A stretch of 64,000 nucleotides of DNA, from assembly GCA_017303875.1 (NCBI GenBank), contig JAFLBP010000006.1, forward strand, positions 124,001 to 188,000, in the 5' to 3' direction. Position 1 is the first letter of the stretch. Each line of letters begins with the position of its first letter. Below are positions 26,931-35,997 of this stretch, piece by piece. The position numbers and the translations under genes were made by a program. The notes below the pieces were generated by a model. It was given only the letters and a program-made list of their open reading frames with translations, had not been told where the DNA came from and ran no database searches. The stretch is from Chitinophagales bacterium. GTDB taxonomy: Bacteria; Bacteroidota; Bacteroidia; Chitinophagales; Saprospiraceae.

Positions 26931-27478
26931 ATGCGCACAATCGTTCTTCTCATTATTACTTGCATCTTGAGTTTTCATTAACGGGACAAAATCAGATTGA
27001 AACTGATTCTGTAGACCTTGAAACCTTATCCAGTCAAGCTGTCGAACTTATCATTTTGAACTTTTTTGAAACCAATACCGATAGTTGCAAAAATGATTAT
27101 GTGTTCACAGTAGATTCTTTGTTGATGTTTCCTACGAATGTATTTCAATTTGCCGCATCTGAAGTAAACCCGCTGCTTAAACCAGGATTCCAGATGGATA
27201 CTTTTGCCCTTAGTATTACTGAAAAAATAAAACCTCATGTTAAATATTACAAAAGCATGTCTTTAGAGGACCACATCAATGATAGTATTTCGATAGATTC
27301 GTATTCTCCATTGGTTCCTGCAAAAGAAGATGGCCAATATATCTTGCAAAGAGTCATTTTCTTTAATTATGATGAAAGTCGAGTAGCAGCTCTAGAACTT
27401 TTCCGATTTTCGCTTCAACATAATCGCTTACTTTTTTCAGGCAGAATAGATACTGCGATGATAACGGTTATGTGGTAG
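26931..27478 (+). pseudogene. Second secreted paralogue with frameshifted signal peptide
   Basis: ATG at 26931 encodes a signal-peptide-like MRTIVLLIITCILSF and then hits TAA at 26979. The rest of the protein continues in another frame (from about 26974 to 27478), matching the upstream paralogue: NYVFTVDSLL-like segments, KPHVKYYKSMSLEDHINDSISI, GRIDTAMITVMW. One extra T in the TTTT run at 26971-26974 would restore MRTIVLLIITCILSFSLTGQ in frame. Either a real inactivating slip, a phase-variable homopolymer, or an assembly error. Without it only a TTG start at 26960 is available, which lacks a signal peptide. Confidence 0.65.
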
Positions 27479-27487
27479 TTATCATAA

Positions 27488-27835
27488 ATGCAACTAATAA
27501 TGAAAAAGAAACTACTGATTACCTTTTGCACGCTTTTTCTGCTGTTCTTCCTGATCAGCAACCTGACCATTTTCAATATGTATTTTCCGCACTCCTATCC
27601 TTATAGATACTGTGCAGCTAAATGCGATTTTGAAGATTTAGAGCTGGGGAAAGGGCATGATCCCCTGGGGCAGGTACAGGCTAATTTTGAAGCATACAAA
27701 CTTAGCACCGGAAAAAACGACGCTGTTTTATACCGCCGTTTTGAGCGGAAATGGTGGCAGATCTGGAACTGGATTGACTTTGCCACCCATCCGCGCTGGG
27801 ATTATCCCTATGCAGAACGCGATGAAGATACCTGA
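27488..27835 (+). CDS. Small membrane-anchored hypothetical protein
   Basis: 115 residues (111 from the second ATG at 27500). N-terminal transmembrane or signal-anchor segment (about 8-28, LLITFCTLFLLFFLISNLTI), then a short exoplasmic part with two Cys (YCAAKCDFEDL) and a Trp-rich tail (RKWWQIWNWIDF). No family recognised. Last gene of the AT-rich island, 9 nt after the frameshifted paralogue; ends just before a 50-bp-arm palindrome. Confidence 0.6.
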   Translation: MQLIMKKKLLITFCTLFLLFFLISNLTIFNMYFPHSYPYRYCAAKCDFEDLELGKGHDPLGQVQANFEAYKLSTGKNDAVLYRRFERKWWQIWNWIDFATHPRWDYPYAERDEDT

Positions 27836-27846
27836 TCGGGATTCAG

Positions 27847-27947
27847 GTTGTTTGGTGGTTTGTTTCATGTTCCATGTTTCATGTTTACTAAACTTCGGAA
27901 GTTTAGTAAACATGAAACATGGAACATGAAACAAACCACCAAACAAC
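27847..27947. repeat. Long perfect inverted repeat between convergent genes
   Basis: Perfect 50-bp arms (27847-27896 and 27898-27947) around one base. Each arm is a stutter of 7-8-mers (GTTTCATG, TTCCATG, TTTCATG). It lies between the stops of the small membrane protein (+) and murA (-), so it can fold as a strong hairpin in either transcript; no clear U-tract. Confidence 0.92.
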
Positions 27948-27956
27948 GCCCCCCCT

Positions 27957-29279
27957 TTACCCCCTCACAATATTCGCCCCGATCGCATTCAGGCGCTCGT
28001 CAATTTTCTGGTAGCCGCGGTCAATCTGATGCACGTTGTGGATCACGCTTTTGCCTTTGGCCGAAAGCGCCGCAATGAGCAGGGCCTGTCCGGCACGGAT
28101 GTCGGGCGAGGTCATTTCGATGCCGCGCAGCGGGTAGCGGCGGTCGAGGCCGATCACGGTGGCGCGGTGCGGGTCGCAGAGGATGATCTGCGCGCCCATA
28201 TCAATCAGTTTATCCACGAAAAACAGGCGGCTCTCAAACATTTTCTGGTGAATGAGCACGCTGCCCCGGGCCTGTGTGGCCACCACCAGGATGATGGACA
28301 TCAGGTCGGGTGTGAAACCCGGCCAGGGCGCATCGTAAATGGTCAGGATGGAGCCGTCAATAAAAGTGTTGATTTCGTAGTGCTCCTGCGCAGGAATGTG
28401 CAGGTCGTCGCCGCGACGGTCTATCTGAATACCGAGGCGTTCGAAGGTATAGGGAATGATTCCCAGCTCGTCGACGGCGCAGTTTTTGATCGTGATTTCC
28501 GACTGCGTCATGGCAGCCAGGCCGATGAAACTGCCGATTTCGATCATGTCGGGCAGGCAACGGTGCTCGGTGCCGCCGAGGTGTTCTACGCCTTCAATGA
28601 CGAGCAGGTTGCTGCCCACACCCTGAATTTTTGCGCCCATACGTACCAGCATCCGGCAAAGTTGCTGCACATAAGGCTCGCAGGCGGCATTGTAAATGGT
28701 CGTTTTTCCCTTGGTGAGTACGGCGGCCATGACCACGTTGGCCGTGCCGGTTACCGAAATCTCATCGAGGTGAATATACGTACCCTGCATACCGCCTGCG
28801 GGCTGCTCTACGTAGTAAATATCTTTCTCGTCGTCATATTTGAACTCCGCACCCAATTTCTGAAAACCCAGGAAGTGGGTATCCAGGCGGCGACGGCCAA
28901 TTTTATCCCCGCCCGGTTTGGGCAGGTTGGCGCGACCGAAGCGGGCGAGCAGCGGACCAATGAGCATCACGGAGCCGCGCAGGCGTTGCGCGTCGCGCAT
29001 GAAGGCATCGGAGCGCAGGTAATTCACATCCACGGTGCCCGCACAGAACTCCCAGCTTTCGGTAGCGAGGTGCTTCACCGTAACGCCGAGTCCGCGCAGC
29101 AGATCAATCAGTTTGTTGACGTCCAGAATATCCGGAACATTGTGGATGGTCACCGTTTCATCGGTGAGCAAAACGGCGCTGATGATCTGGAGCGCTTCGT
29201 TTTTGGCGCCCTGCGGAATAAGCTCGCCTTTCAGCGGATTGCCGCCGATGACCTCAAAAGTATCTGCTTGTACTGACAC
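27957..29279 (-). CDS. murA: UDP-N-acetylglucosamine 1-carboxyvinyltransferase
   Basis: First committed step of peptidoglycan synthesis: transfers enolpyruvate from PEP to UDP-GlcNAc, cytoplasmic. 440 residues, full length, two EPT-type halves. The active-site loop reads LPKPGGDKIGRRRLDTHF: the usual Cys (Cys115 in E. coli) is Asp125. This substitution makes MurA insensitive to fosfomycin in mycobacteria and chlamydiae. GAKNEALQ (24-31) and RRGDDLHI are normal. GTG start at 29279; no upstream in-frame ATG. Ends 9 nt before the 50-bp-arm palindrome. Confidence 0.95.
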   Translation of the reverse strand: MSVQADTFEVIGGNPLKGELIPQGAKNEALQIISAVLLTDETVTIHNVPDILDVNKLIDLLRGLGVTVKHLATESWEFCAGTVDVNYLRSDAFMRDAQRLRGSVMLIGPLLARFGRANLPKPGGDKIGRRRLDTHFLGFQKLGAEFKYDDEKDIYYVEQPAGGMQGTYIHLDEISVTGTANVVMAAVLTKGKTTIYNAACEPYVQQLCRMLVRMGAKIQGVGSNLLVIEGVEHLGGTEHRCLPDMIEIGSFIGLAAMTQSEITIKNCAVDELGIIPYTFERLGIQIDRRGDDLHIPAQEHYEINTFIDGSILTIYDAPWPGFTPDLMSIILVVATQARGSVLIHQKMFESRLFFVDKLIDMGAQIILCDPHRATVIGLDRRYPLRGIEMTSPDIRAGQALLIAALSAKGKSVIHNVHQIDRGYQKIDERLNAIGANIVRG

Positions 29280-29324
29280 GGGAATAACAGGAATGATGCG
29301 TGAAAGATATGGTTGTTTTCGTTT

Positions 29325-30857
29325 TTACAGGTCGAATTTGATGCCCTGCGCCAGCGGCACCTGCTCGGAGTAGTTGATGGTGTTGGTCTGACGACGCATG
29401 TAGGCTTTCCAGGAATCGGAGCCGGATTCGCGGCCGCCACCGGTTTCTTTTTCGCCGCCGAAAGCACCGCCAATTTCAGCGCCGGAAGTACCGATGTTCA
29501 CATTGGCAATACCACAATCTGAACCCCAGGCGGAGAGGAAACGCTCGGCTTCGCGCAGGTTGGTGGTCATAATTGCGGAGGAAAGTCCCTGCGGAACACC
29601 ATTTTGCAGCGCAATGGCTTCTTCAATGGTGCTGTACTTCATAATATAAAGAATGGGCGCAAAGGTTTCGTGCTGCACAATCTCCCAGTGGTTTTCCACT
29701 TCGGCGATACAGGGTTTTACGTAGCAGCCGCTTTCGTAGCTGGCGCCTTCGAGTACGCCGCCTTCTACCACAAATTTGCCTTTCTGCTTTTTCACTTCGG
29801 AAATGGCGTGCAGGTAATTTTCTACGGCCTGGCGATCAATCAGCGGCCCGACGTGTACGCCGGCTTCCAGCGGATTGCCGATTTTCAATTGTCCGTAGGC
29901 TTTAGCTAAGGTATTTTTCACCTGCTCGTACACACTTTCGTGGATAATCAGTCGGCGCGTCGTGGTGCAGCGCTGACCGGCGGTACCCACCGCGCCAAAC
30001 ACCGCGCCCACGGTTACGATTTTCAGATCGGCGCTGGGCGTGATGATGATGGCGTTGTTGCCGCCCAGTTCGAGCAGGCTGCGGCCGAGGCGGCCGGCGA
30101 CGGTTTGGCCGACAATTTTACCCATGCGCGTGCTGCCGGTAGCGCTCACGAGCGGCACACGGCTGTCTTTGCTCATGTATTCACCAACTTTGTAATCGCC
30201 GTTGATGATACAGCTCAGGCCTTCGGGCAGGTCGTTGGCTTTGAGTACTTTTTGGAAAAGGTTGTTGCAGGCAACGGCGCAAAGCGGCGTTTTTTCGGAA
30301 GCTTTCCACACGCATACATCGCCACAAACGAGGGCGATCATGGCATTCCAGGACCAAACGGCTACCGGGAAATTGAAAGCAGAAATTACCCCCACAATAC
30401 CCAGCGGATGCCACTGCTCGTACATGCGGTGTCCGGGGCGTTCGCTGTGCATGGTCAGGCCGTAGAGCTGGCGGGAAAGACCTACGGCAAAATCACAGAT
30501 GTCGATCATTTCCTGCACTTCGCCCAAGCCCTCTTGCAGGCTTTTGCCCATTTCATAGGAAACGAGGTGTCCCAGCGCGTCTTTGTATTGGCGCAGTACT
30601 TCGCCGTACTGACGTACGATTTCACCGCGTTTGGGAGCGGGCACTTCACGCCAGTATTTGAAGGCTTGTTCGGCGCTGGCAATCACCTGCTCGTATTGTT
30701 CGCGGGTGGTGATGCTCACCGAGCCGATGTACTGTCCGTCAACGGGAGAAAAAGAGTCGATGTATCGGCGGCTGCCGGTAATATCATTTTGGCCCGTCCA
30801 GGCGCCCTGGTTGCGCGTTTTGAGGCCGAGTTTTTTGAGAAATTCTTTTGGTTGCAT
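29325..30857 (-). CDS. Aldehyde dehydrogenase, ALDH7-like (alpha-aminoadipic semialdehyde dehydrogenase type)
   Basis: NAD(P)-dependent oxidation of an aldehyde, probably alpha-aminoadipic semialdehyde in lysine degradation, cytoplasmic. 510 residues. Asn162 in SAFNFPVAVW, the general base Glu263 in LELGGNNA, and nucleophile Cys297 in GTAGQRCTTTRR are all intact; C-terminal GGAFGGEKETGGGRESGSDSWK is the typical ALDH7 ending. Co-oriented with murA 45 nt downstream; promoter at 30894-30901. Confidence 0.9.
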   Translation of the reverse strand: MQPKEFLKKLGLKTRNQGAWTGQNDITGSRRYIDSFSPVDGQYIGSVSITTREQYEQVIASAEQAFKYWREVPAPKRGEIVRQYGEVLRQYKDALGHLVSYEMGKSLQEGLGEVQEMIDICDFAVGLSRQLYGLTMHSERPGHRMYEQWHPLGIVGVISAFNFPVAVWSWNAMIALVCGDVCVWKASEKTPLCAVACNNLFQKVLKANDLPEGLSCIINGDYKVGEYMSKDSRVPLVSATGSTRMGKIVGQTVAGRLGRSLLELGGNNAIIITPSADLKIVTVGAVFGAVGTAGQRCTTTRRLIIHESVYEQVKNTLAKAYGQLKIGNPLEAGVHVGPLIDRQAVENYLHAISEVKKQKGKFVVEGGVLEGASYESGCYVKPCIAEVENHWEIVQHETFAPILYIMKYSTIEEAIALQNGVPQGLSSAIMTTNLREAERFLSAWGSDCGIANVNIGTSGAEIGGAFGGEKETGGGRESGSDSWKAYMRRQTNTINYSEQVPLAQGIKFDL

Positions 30858-30893
30858 GCTTAAAAGCGAATTTACTGGTCAGAAAAACGGCCG

Positions 30894-30901
30894 CAAAGGT
30901 A
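30894..30901 (-). promoter_or_regulatory. -7 promoter element for the aldehyde dehydrogenase
   Basis: The minus strand reads TACCTTTG (TAnnTTTG), 36 nt upstream of the ATG. Confidence 0.55.
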
Positions 30902-30914
30902 GGGAAAAAAGCGT

Positions 30915-31367
30915 TCATTCCTTGTTTTTGGAATCCATGAGAATCGTCACCGGCCCGTCGTTTAATAAAGAGACTTTCATATCGGCGCCAAATTCGCCGG
31001 TAAGCACTGGCCGCGCGCTTTCCTGCGCCAGCAATTTCACAAAATTTTCATACAAAGGAATGGCCTGCTCCGGCCGGGCGGCACGGATAAAGGAGGGGCG
31101 ATTGCCTTTTTTAGTACTGGCATGCAGGGTAAACTGGCTCACAACAATCATTTCGCCCGCCACATCCTGAATGGATTTATTCATCAGCCCCTGCTCGTCA
31201 GCGAAAATTCGCATGCCGGCTATTTTTTTGCAAAGCCAGTCCACGTCTTCTAACCCGTCTTCCTGTTCTACGCCCAGCAGGATCAGAAAGCCCAGGCCGA
31301 TTTTTGATTTTTCCACGCCTTCAATCACCACCGAGGCATGGCTTACCCTTTGTATCACAACCCGCAT
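30915..31367 (-). CDS. dtd: D-aminoacyl-tRNA deacylase
   Basis: Hydrolyses D-aminoacyl-tRNAs (and Gly-tRNA-Ala), clearing mischarged tRNA in the cytoplasm. 150 residues, normal length. Signature motifs: SQFTLHASTKKGNRPSF (about 77-93) and the C-terminal cross-subunit motif NDGPVTI (about 136-142). Starts MRVVIQRVSHASV, as usual. Same strand as the aldehyde dehydrogenase, with a promoter for the latter between them. Confidence 0.95.
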   Translation of the reverse strand: MRVVIQRVSHASVVIEGVEKSKIGLGFLILLGVEQEDGLEDVDWLCKKIAGMRIFADEQGLMNKSIQDVAGEMIVVSQFTLHASTKKGNRPSFIRAARPEQAIPLYENFVKLLAQESARPVLTGEFGADMKVSLLNDGPVTILMDSKNKE

Positions 31368-31447
31368 AGGATCAAAAATTTCAGAATTTTAGAATTTACA
31401 GAATGCCGACCTTTGCAGGTCTGAAGTTTTATTTTCAAACAAACCTT

Positions 31448-31466
31448 CGCGAAGCGGAGCTTCGCG
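31448..31466. repeat. Perfect small hairpin ahead of the AhpD-like gene
   Basis: CGCGAAGC-GGA-GCTTCGCG, an 8-bp GC-rich stem with a 3-nt loop ending 8 nt before the ATG at 31475. It could mask the translation start in mRNA. Confidence 0.6.
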
Positions 31467-31474
31467 GTACTGCT

Positions 31475-31825
31475 ATGTCAATTGTAGAAGAATTCAACGA
31501 CTACCGCGCCCGCATGAACGAGCGCATTCTGGCCCACGACAACAAGGTCATCAAACGTTTCTGGAGCCTCGATAACCAGACCTATCAGGAGGGCGCACTC
31601 GATGTAAAAACCAAAGAAATGCTCGGCTTAGTTGCTTCTATGGTGCTGCGCTGCGACGACTGTATCAAGTACCACCTCGGTAAATGCTACGAACTGGGCG
31701 TCACGAGCGATCAGATTTTTGAAATTTTCGCTGTCGCCAACATGGTCGGCGGCTCCATCTGTATCCCGCATACCCGCCGCGCCGTAGAATACTGGGAAGC
31801 GTTATCAGTGAGCAGTCAACAGTGA
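31475..31825 (+). CDS. Carboxymuconolactone decarboxylase (AhpD-like) family protein
   Basis: 116 residues. The CMD core has a redox-type C-x-x-C-x-x-x-H: Cys60-Asp-Asp-Cys63-Ile-Lys-Tyr-His67 in VLRCDDCIKYHLGK, followed by GVTSDQIFEIFAVANMVGG. AhpD-like proteins act in peroxide defence or as small reductases; the substrate here is unknown. ATG 31475 (MSIVEEFN) fits the family start better than 31403. The last codons (CAA CAG TGA) are inside the left arm of the large palindrome at 31801-32205. Confidence 0.82.
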   Translation: MSIVEEFNDYRARMNERILAHDNKVIKRFWSLDNQTYQEGALDVKTKEMLGLVASMVLRCDDCIKYHLGKCYELGVTSDQIFEIFAVANMVGGSICIPHTRRAVEYWEALSVSSQQ

Positions 31826-32205
31826 GCAGTTATCAGGGTTGTCATGCTGAGGCCACCGGCCGGCGCCCGGCCACCAAACCGGTAATGAACCATTAGAGCG
31901 TGTCGCCTGGCCATTTGGTTTGGGAAACAGGATGTGATGTGTGTCAGGATGATATACTAAAAAGGTAAATTTCCCGCAGAATTCGCAGATTGACGCGCAG
32001 AATACGCAGAACTATTGCGCCTGAGTTACGCAGTTGACATAAAAAAAAATCTGCGCGATCTGCGCGTCAATCTGCGAATTCTGCGGGAAATTGATCTTAA
32101 GCAATACGCTCTAATGGTTCATTACCGGTTTGGTGGCCAGGCTCGGCCGGTGGCCTCAGCATGACAACCCTGATAACTGCTCACTGTTGACTGCTCACTG
32201 ATAAC
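31801..32205. repeat. Very long nested inverted repeat between convergent genes
   Basis: Outer arms about 100 bp (31801-31901 and 32106-32205), nearly perfect with a few mismatches and one indel around 31860-31870. Inner arms of 34 bp (31968-32001 and 32059-32092) are perfect. Outer arm words: CAGTGAGCAG, CAACAGTGAG; inner words: CGCAGAATTCGCAGATTGAC. The left arm covers the stop of the AhpD-like gene and the right arm reaches within 4 nt of the metalloprotease stop. The rest of the 383-bp gap (31902-31967, 32002-32058) shows no gene. Confidence 0.92.
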
Positions 32206-32208
32206 TGA

Positions 32209-35200
32209 TCACTGTTTTAGCAGTTTTTCAATGGCGCTTCCTTTGGCGCTGCGGATTTGCACCAGATAAATACCATTGGGCCAATCTGCCACAGAGATAT
32301 TCAAATTTCGGGCGCCACCGATATTATCATAACGGCCGATACACTGACCATTGATGGAAAAAATGGCGACCTGTGTATTGGCGGCAGCCTCCTCGGCAAA
32401 CAGCAGGTTTACCGTGTTGGTTGCCGGATTGGGCAGCAACCTGACATTAAGCGTCTGAAATGCTTCATCGGTGCTCACCGTTGCCGGCTGGATCAGGAAG
32501 GCGAGTGTACCCAGAAAACCGCCTTTGCCATCAGAAACGATAAAGCGGAACTGGTCTTGTCCACCCGGATTGGTACCGAAATCAAAGTAGCGAATCAGGC
32601 CATTATCCAGATCGGCCTGCGTAAACTTGTCGCCGGCTTTCAGGTCGGTGCTGCCGCCAATTTTCCGAAGCGCGCCTTTTGCCGGCGTACTCATCAACGT
32701 ATATACCAGCGCGGTATGCGGATCATCGGCATCATCTACCCGAAGCAGGTCGGCACTAATATTCGCATCGGCCCCGGACGACAGCAAGAGCGGGTTATTA
32801 TTGACTAAAAATGGCGGATTGAGGGCCAGCGTTGCGCATATTTCCAAATGGAAATCGCTGAGGGTGCCGCCGCTACCGGCCACATTGTCTTTCACTGAAA
32901 GCCGCCAGGAGCCGGTTGCGCTCTGGCCGTTGAAGGCCGAAAGGGCTTGCAGCGGTTTACCGGGGGTACCGCTACTTGGCGGGCAGGTCAGGTTAGTTGC
33001 CGCCGCATCATCTAAATAAATATTAAAGGCGCCGCTGTAGTTGGAACAGCGATTTTTGAACAAGGTAATTTCCGTGCCTTGCGGGCTGCGCAATTTCACC
33101 TCCAAATCTCCAAAATAGCTATGGGTACCCTTCAATTGCGATACATTAATATCGCTGATGGTCGCTCCGGCATTGATGTTGATATTTGATTCAATGGTAG
33201 TTGCAGCGCCCGCTGCAATGGGCTTGGGTAAATCAAAAGCCTGCACGTCGGTGCAACTCTCTGCAAAAGTGGAAAAGAAAAACGGTTCCAGCCAGGCTTG
33301 TGCCGCACAGGAGTTGACCGGCCGGACACGCCAATAATACGCCTTGTTTTTTTGCAGCAACAAAGGCACTTTAAAAGAATCAATGCTGATATCAAACTGC
33401 TCACTTACAATATCCGCAGGTGAAAAGGCCGGATTAGTGGCCAATTGAACATCATAGCGCTCTGCATTTACAGATTTTTGCCAACGCAAGGTTTGTACCA
33501 AAGCAGCTTCCTTGGTGCCGTCGCCTGGTTGCGAAAGTGCCATATCAGAAAAATCATTCCACACAAAATCAAGCGTTACGCTGCGCAAAAGGGTGTCTAA
33601 GCCCGGTACCGCAATTTGTACATCAAACTTGTAAACACCTTTTTCTGTAACATCCGACAAATCAACTGTGAGTAGCGAATTTTCGCCAGGGGTTAATATG
33701 GTTTTATTAAATGACGCCACTGCTCCCGCGGGCAAAACACCTGCTATTGACAATTCCACTGGCGTATTAAAACCCATGATTCCTGCGGTCAGAATTTCTG
33801 TAGTAAAGACCGGGGGCAAGCAAATTTTTTCATAATCATTTACTACACTGGCAGAAAAAGAAGGTTGCTGCGGTAGCTGAATTTTGAAATTTGCATTGGA
33901 AATATCAAAAAACACATTGTCGGCGGCATCTACCCGCACCCGTGCAATACTGCTCACATTATTGGGCACCAAAACGTAGTGACTGCCATCATTGTCAACA
34001 CCAGAGGCCAAGGTAACAGGATACGTCTGGCCGCCATCGAGGCTGAGGCGGATATTTACATGTTTGCAATTAACCGGCGCGTCAAAAGTGTTGGCAACAT
34101 CCCATTTCACCTCCGCATATTCTCCAACCCGCCAGGTGGTAGAACTGGCATTGGGCGACTGTACGAGGAAGGGACCGGCGCCTTCAAAAGCTTTGAACTC
34201 CACGGTTTCCCAGCCCACACCTCCGCCATTGGGCTGGTTGTCGCGGGCAGTCAGCCGGAAGCTAAGGTCGCGGGTATAGGTTGGCAGTTGCTCTGTTTTA
34301 TCAAAACCATTGGTAATGACCGTACTCAGGCGCGGGAAGTAACGATTTCCGACTTCCACAGCCGGGCGCGTGCGGAAAATAGCGGCATTCCCCGCGGGCT
34401 GCCCAAGCGGTGTTTCCGGGCCGGCATCTACCTCCTCCCAGCAGTAATTGACCGCTTGCCCGTCGGGATCTATGGCCGAGCCATTCAGTTCAAAGGGCGT
34501 ACTGATCGGGATGAAAAAATTATTGGTATAAGGCAGGCTTACAATTGGCGCTTTATTGGTGGTTTCAAGGAACGATCCGCAACCTACGCCCGCAAAAAAG
34601 GTATAATAGTTGCGAAACTCTTCAATAGAACCAACATGGTAGTAAAGATCGGAGTTGGATTGCACATTGTCCGAACCACAAGCACCGGCATACGACATAA
34701 TGGTGCTGCCACTGCCCGGTTCAAAAGCAACGTTACCAAATCGTCCGGCGCCGCCGTTGCAGCGGTTCCAGGTATGCCCTCCGGCTAATTGGTGACCAAT
34801 CTCCTGTCCGATAACATTCAGGAAAAAATCGCCATAGTCATTGTTTCCGTTGCCGGCCGAGCAGCCCCGGCCTTTGGTATCGGTGCAGGCAAATCCGCCG
34901 GCTACCCCGATCGCGCCGCCTGTAATGTAGCGGGCAAAAACGTGCCCCACATCATGCGAGAGCGAACTGGTATAGGTATTCAGCACACCCGGGTTCTGGC
35001 TCATCCAGTCTTCTACCAACTGACCCGTAAACGGGTCGGTATTGGGATCGAGGAAAATAACATTATTGGTAATACTGGCTAATTGCAGGCGCATGGTGGC
35101 GTCGCGTTCAAAAAAGCCGCTTACAAAATTGATATACTCGGTTAAGGCCGAGAGTACTAAAGGTTTGGTGCCGCCGTGATCCTGCGAAAATTCGCCATTT

Positions 35201-35865
35201 GCAGAAATAACGATCCTGTAAATTTTCATGCGCAGGTTTTCTTCTACCACTGTGCCTTTGGCTTCTGCCGGTGGGGCATAAGGCAGCAATTCTGCCGGAT
35301 CGGGTGTATTTTCATTCAATACACCTGTGGTAAAATCTTGCCGCGCTGTGAAATCTAAGTTCGCGCGGTCGTAGCAGATGTAGTAGGTTTGGGTCTGGCC
35401 AAAAACATAGGGTTCCATGTATTCAATCCCCATATCCGCTCGCATGTGCATCACGCGCAAGCCGCGCGGGCTAAGGGTAAAACGAATGCTTCGGCCCGGG
35501 TGCTCCACCGACATACCGGCGTAGGTTTGAATTTCGGGATAAGCGGCCGCAAGATCGGCTTCCATCATGGCCGTTTTCCAAACTTTATAGGTTTCCATCA
35601 TACCCATAGCGTTTGGAAAACGCAATTTGAAGGCGCCACCGTCGGCAGCTTTGCTAAACTCCTGAGGTGCAGTTTGGAGGGCCGTACTCAAGGCATTCAG
35701 GTCGAGTTGCCATACCTGATAAGTGGAAGGCCAGTGTGCCCGCAGTTTTGGGTCAATCCGGATGTCGGATTCCTGGGCGGTACTGAAGAAGTTGGGCGCC
35801 TGTTGGGCCAATGCGCTTGTTGCGCCAAAGAGCAGGCAAAACAGAACAGCGTACAGTTTTTTCAT
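32209..35865 (-). CDS. Secreted reprolysin-like metalloprotease with degenerate zinc site, P/Homo B domain and T9SS type A signal
   Basis: 1,218 residues. Signal peptide (MKKLYAVLFCLLFGATSALA), propeptide, reprolysin-like catalytic domain (about 230-475), fibronectin/Ig-like modules, a P/Homo B domain (about 930-1050; SQLKGTHSYFGDLEVKLRSP, CSNYSGAFN), a cadherin-like repeat (about 1060-1140) and a C-terminal T9SS type A sorting domain (about 1145-1218; LLPNPATNTVNL ... NGIYLVQI). The zinc motif reads GQEIGHQLAGGHTW: Gln354 replaces the first His of HExxHxxGxxH, whereas the paralogue at 37.7 kb has HEICHQLSGSH. It is therefore probably inactive or metal-altered. Start fixed by the signal peptide. 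Confidence 0.88.
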   Translation of the reverse strand: MKKLYAVLFCLLFGATSALAQQAPNFFSTAQESDIRIDPKLRAHWPSTYQVWQLDLNALSTALQTAPQEFSKAADGGAFKLRFPNAMGMMETYKVWKTAMMEADLAAAYPEIQTYAGMSVEHPGRSIRFTLSPRGLRVMHMRADMGIEYMEPYVFGQTQTYYICYDRANLDFTARQDFTTGVLNENTPDPAELLPYAPPAEAKGTVVEENLRMKIYRIVISANGEFSQDHGGTKPLVLSALTEYINFVSGFFERDATMRLQLASITNNVIFLDPNTDPFTGQLVEDWMSQNPGVLNTYTSSLSHDVGHVFARYITGGAIGVAGGFACTDTKGRGCSAGNGNNDYGDFFLNVIGQEIGHQLAGGHTWNRCNGGAGRFGNVAFEPGSGSTIMSYAGACGSDNVQSNSDLYYHVGSIEEFRNYYTFFAGVGCGSFLETTNKAPIVSLPYTNNFFIPISTPFELNGSAIDPDGQAVNYCWEEVDAGPETPLGQPAGNAAIFRTRPAVEVGNRYFPRLSTVITNGFDKTEQLPTYTRDLSFRLTARDNQPNGGGVGWETVEFKAFEGAGPFLVQSPNASSTTWRVGEYAEVKWDVANTFDAPVNCKHVNIRLSLDGGQTYPVTLASGVDNDGSHYVLVPNNVSSIARVRVDAADNVFFDISNANFKIQLPQQPSFSASVVNDYEKICLPPVFTTEILTAGIMGFNTPVELSIAGVLPAGAVASFNKTILTPGENSLLTVDLSDVTEKGVYKFDVQIAVPGLDTLLRSVTLDFVWNDFSDMALSQPGDGTKEAALVQTLRWQKSVNAERYDVQLATNPAFSPADIVSEQFDISIDSFKVPLLLQKNKAYYWRVRPVNSCAAQAWLEPFFFSTFAESCTDVQAFDLPKPIAAGAATTIESNININAGATISDINVSQLKGTHSYFGDLEVKLRSPQGTEITLFKNRCSNYSGAFNIYLDDAAATNLTCPPSSGTPGKPLQALSAFNGQSATGSWRLSVKDNVAGSGGTLSDFHLEICATLALNPPFLVNNNPLLLSSGADANISADLLRVDDADDPHTALVYTLMSTPAKGALRKIGGSTDLKAGDKFTQADLDNGLIRYFDFGTNPGGQDQFRFIVSDGKGGFLGTLAFLIQPATVSTDEAFQTLNVRLLPNPATNTVNLLFAEEAAANTQVAIFSINGQCIGRYDNIGGARNLNISVADWPNGIYLVQIRSAKGSAIEKLLKQ

Positions 35866-35970
35866 GTTGTAAAAAATGCTCATTAGTTGTCGAAGCGCTA
35901 AACTACGGTTTTGCGCAAATATGCAGGGCACCAGGGTTGGTGCTATGTTAGTTTTGTCAAAAAAACAGCT

Positions 35971-35978
35971 TACTTTTG
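35971..35978 (+). promoter_or_regulatory. -7 promoter element for the AAA ATPase/TOPRIM pair
   Basis: TACTTTTG (TAnnTTTG), 19 nt upstream of the ATPase ATG, giving the pair its own promoter divergent from the metalloprotease. Confidence 0.5.
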
Positions 35979-35997
35979 TAGTCATAACAAGCATAAT

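Noticed and set aside
28029..29276. 415-codon plus-strand ORF
   Set aside because: Antisense shadow of murA.
31902..31967. Insertion-sequence remnant inside the large palindrome
   Set aside because: No transposase coding or target duplication could be seen; the loop sequence is too short to assign.
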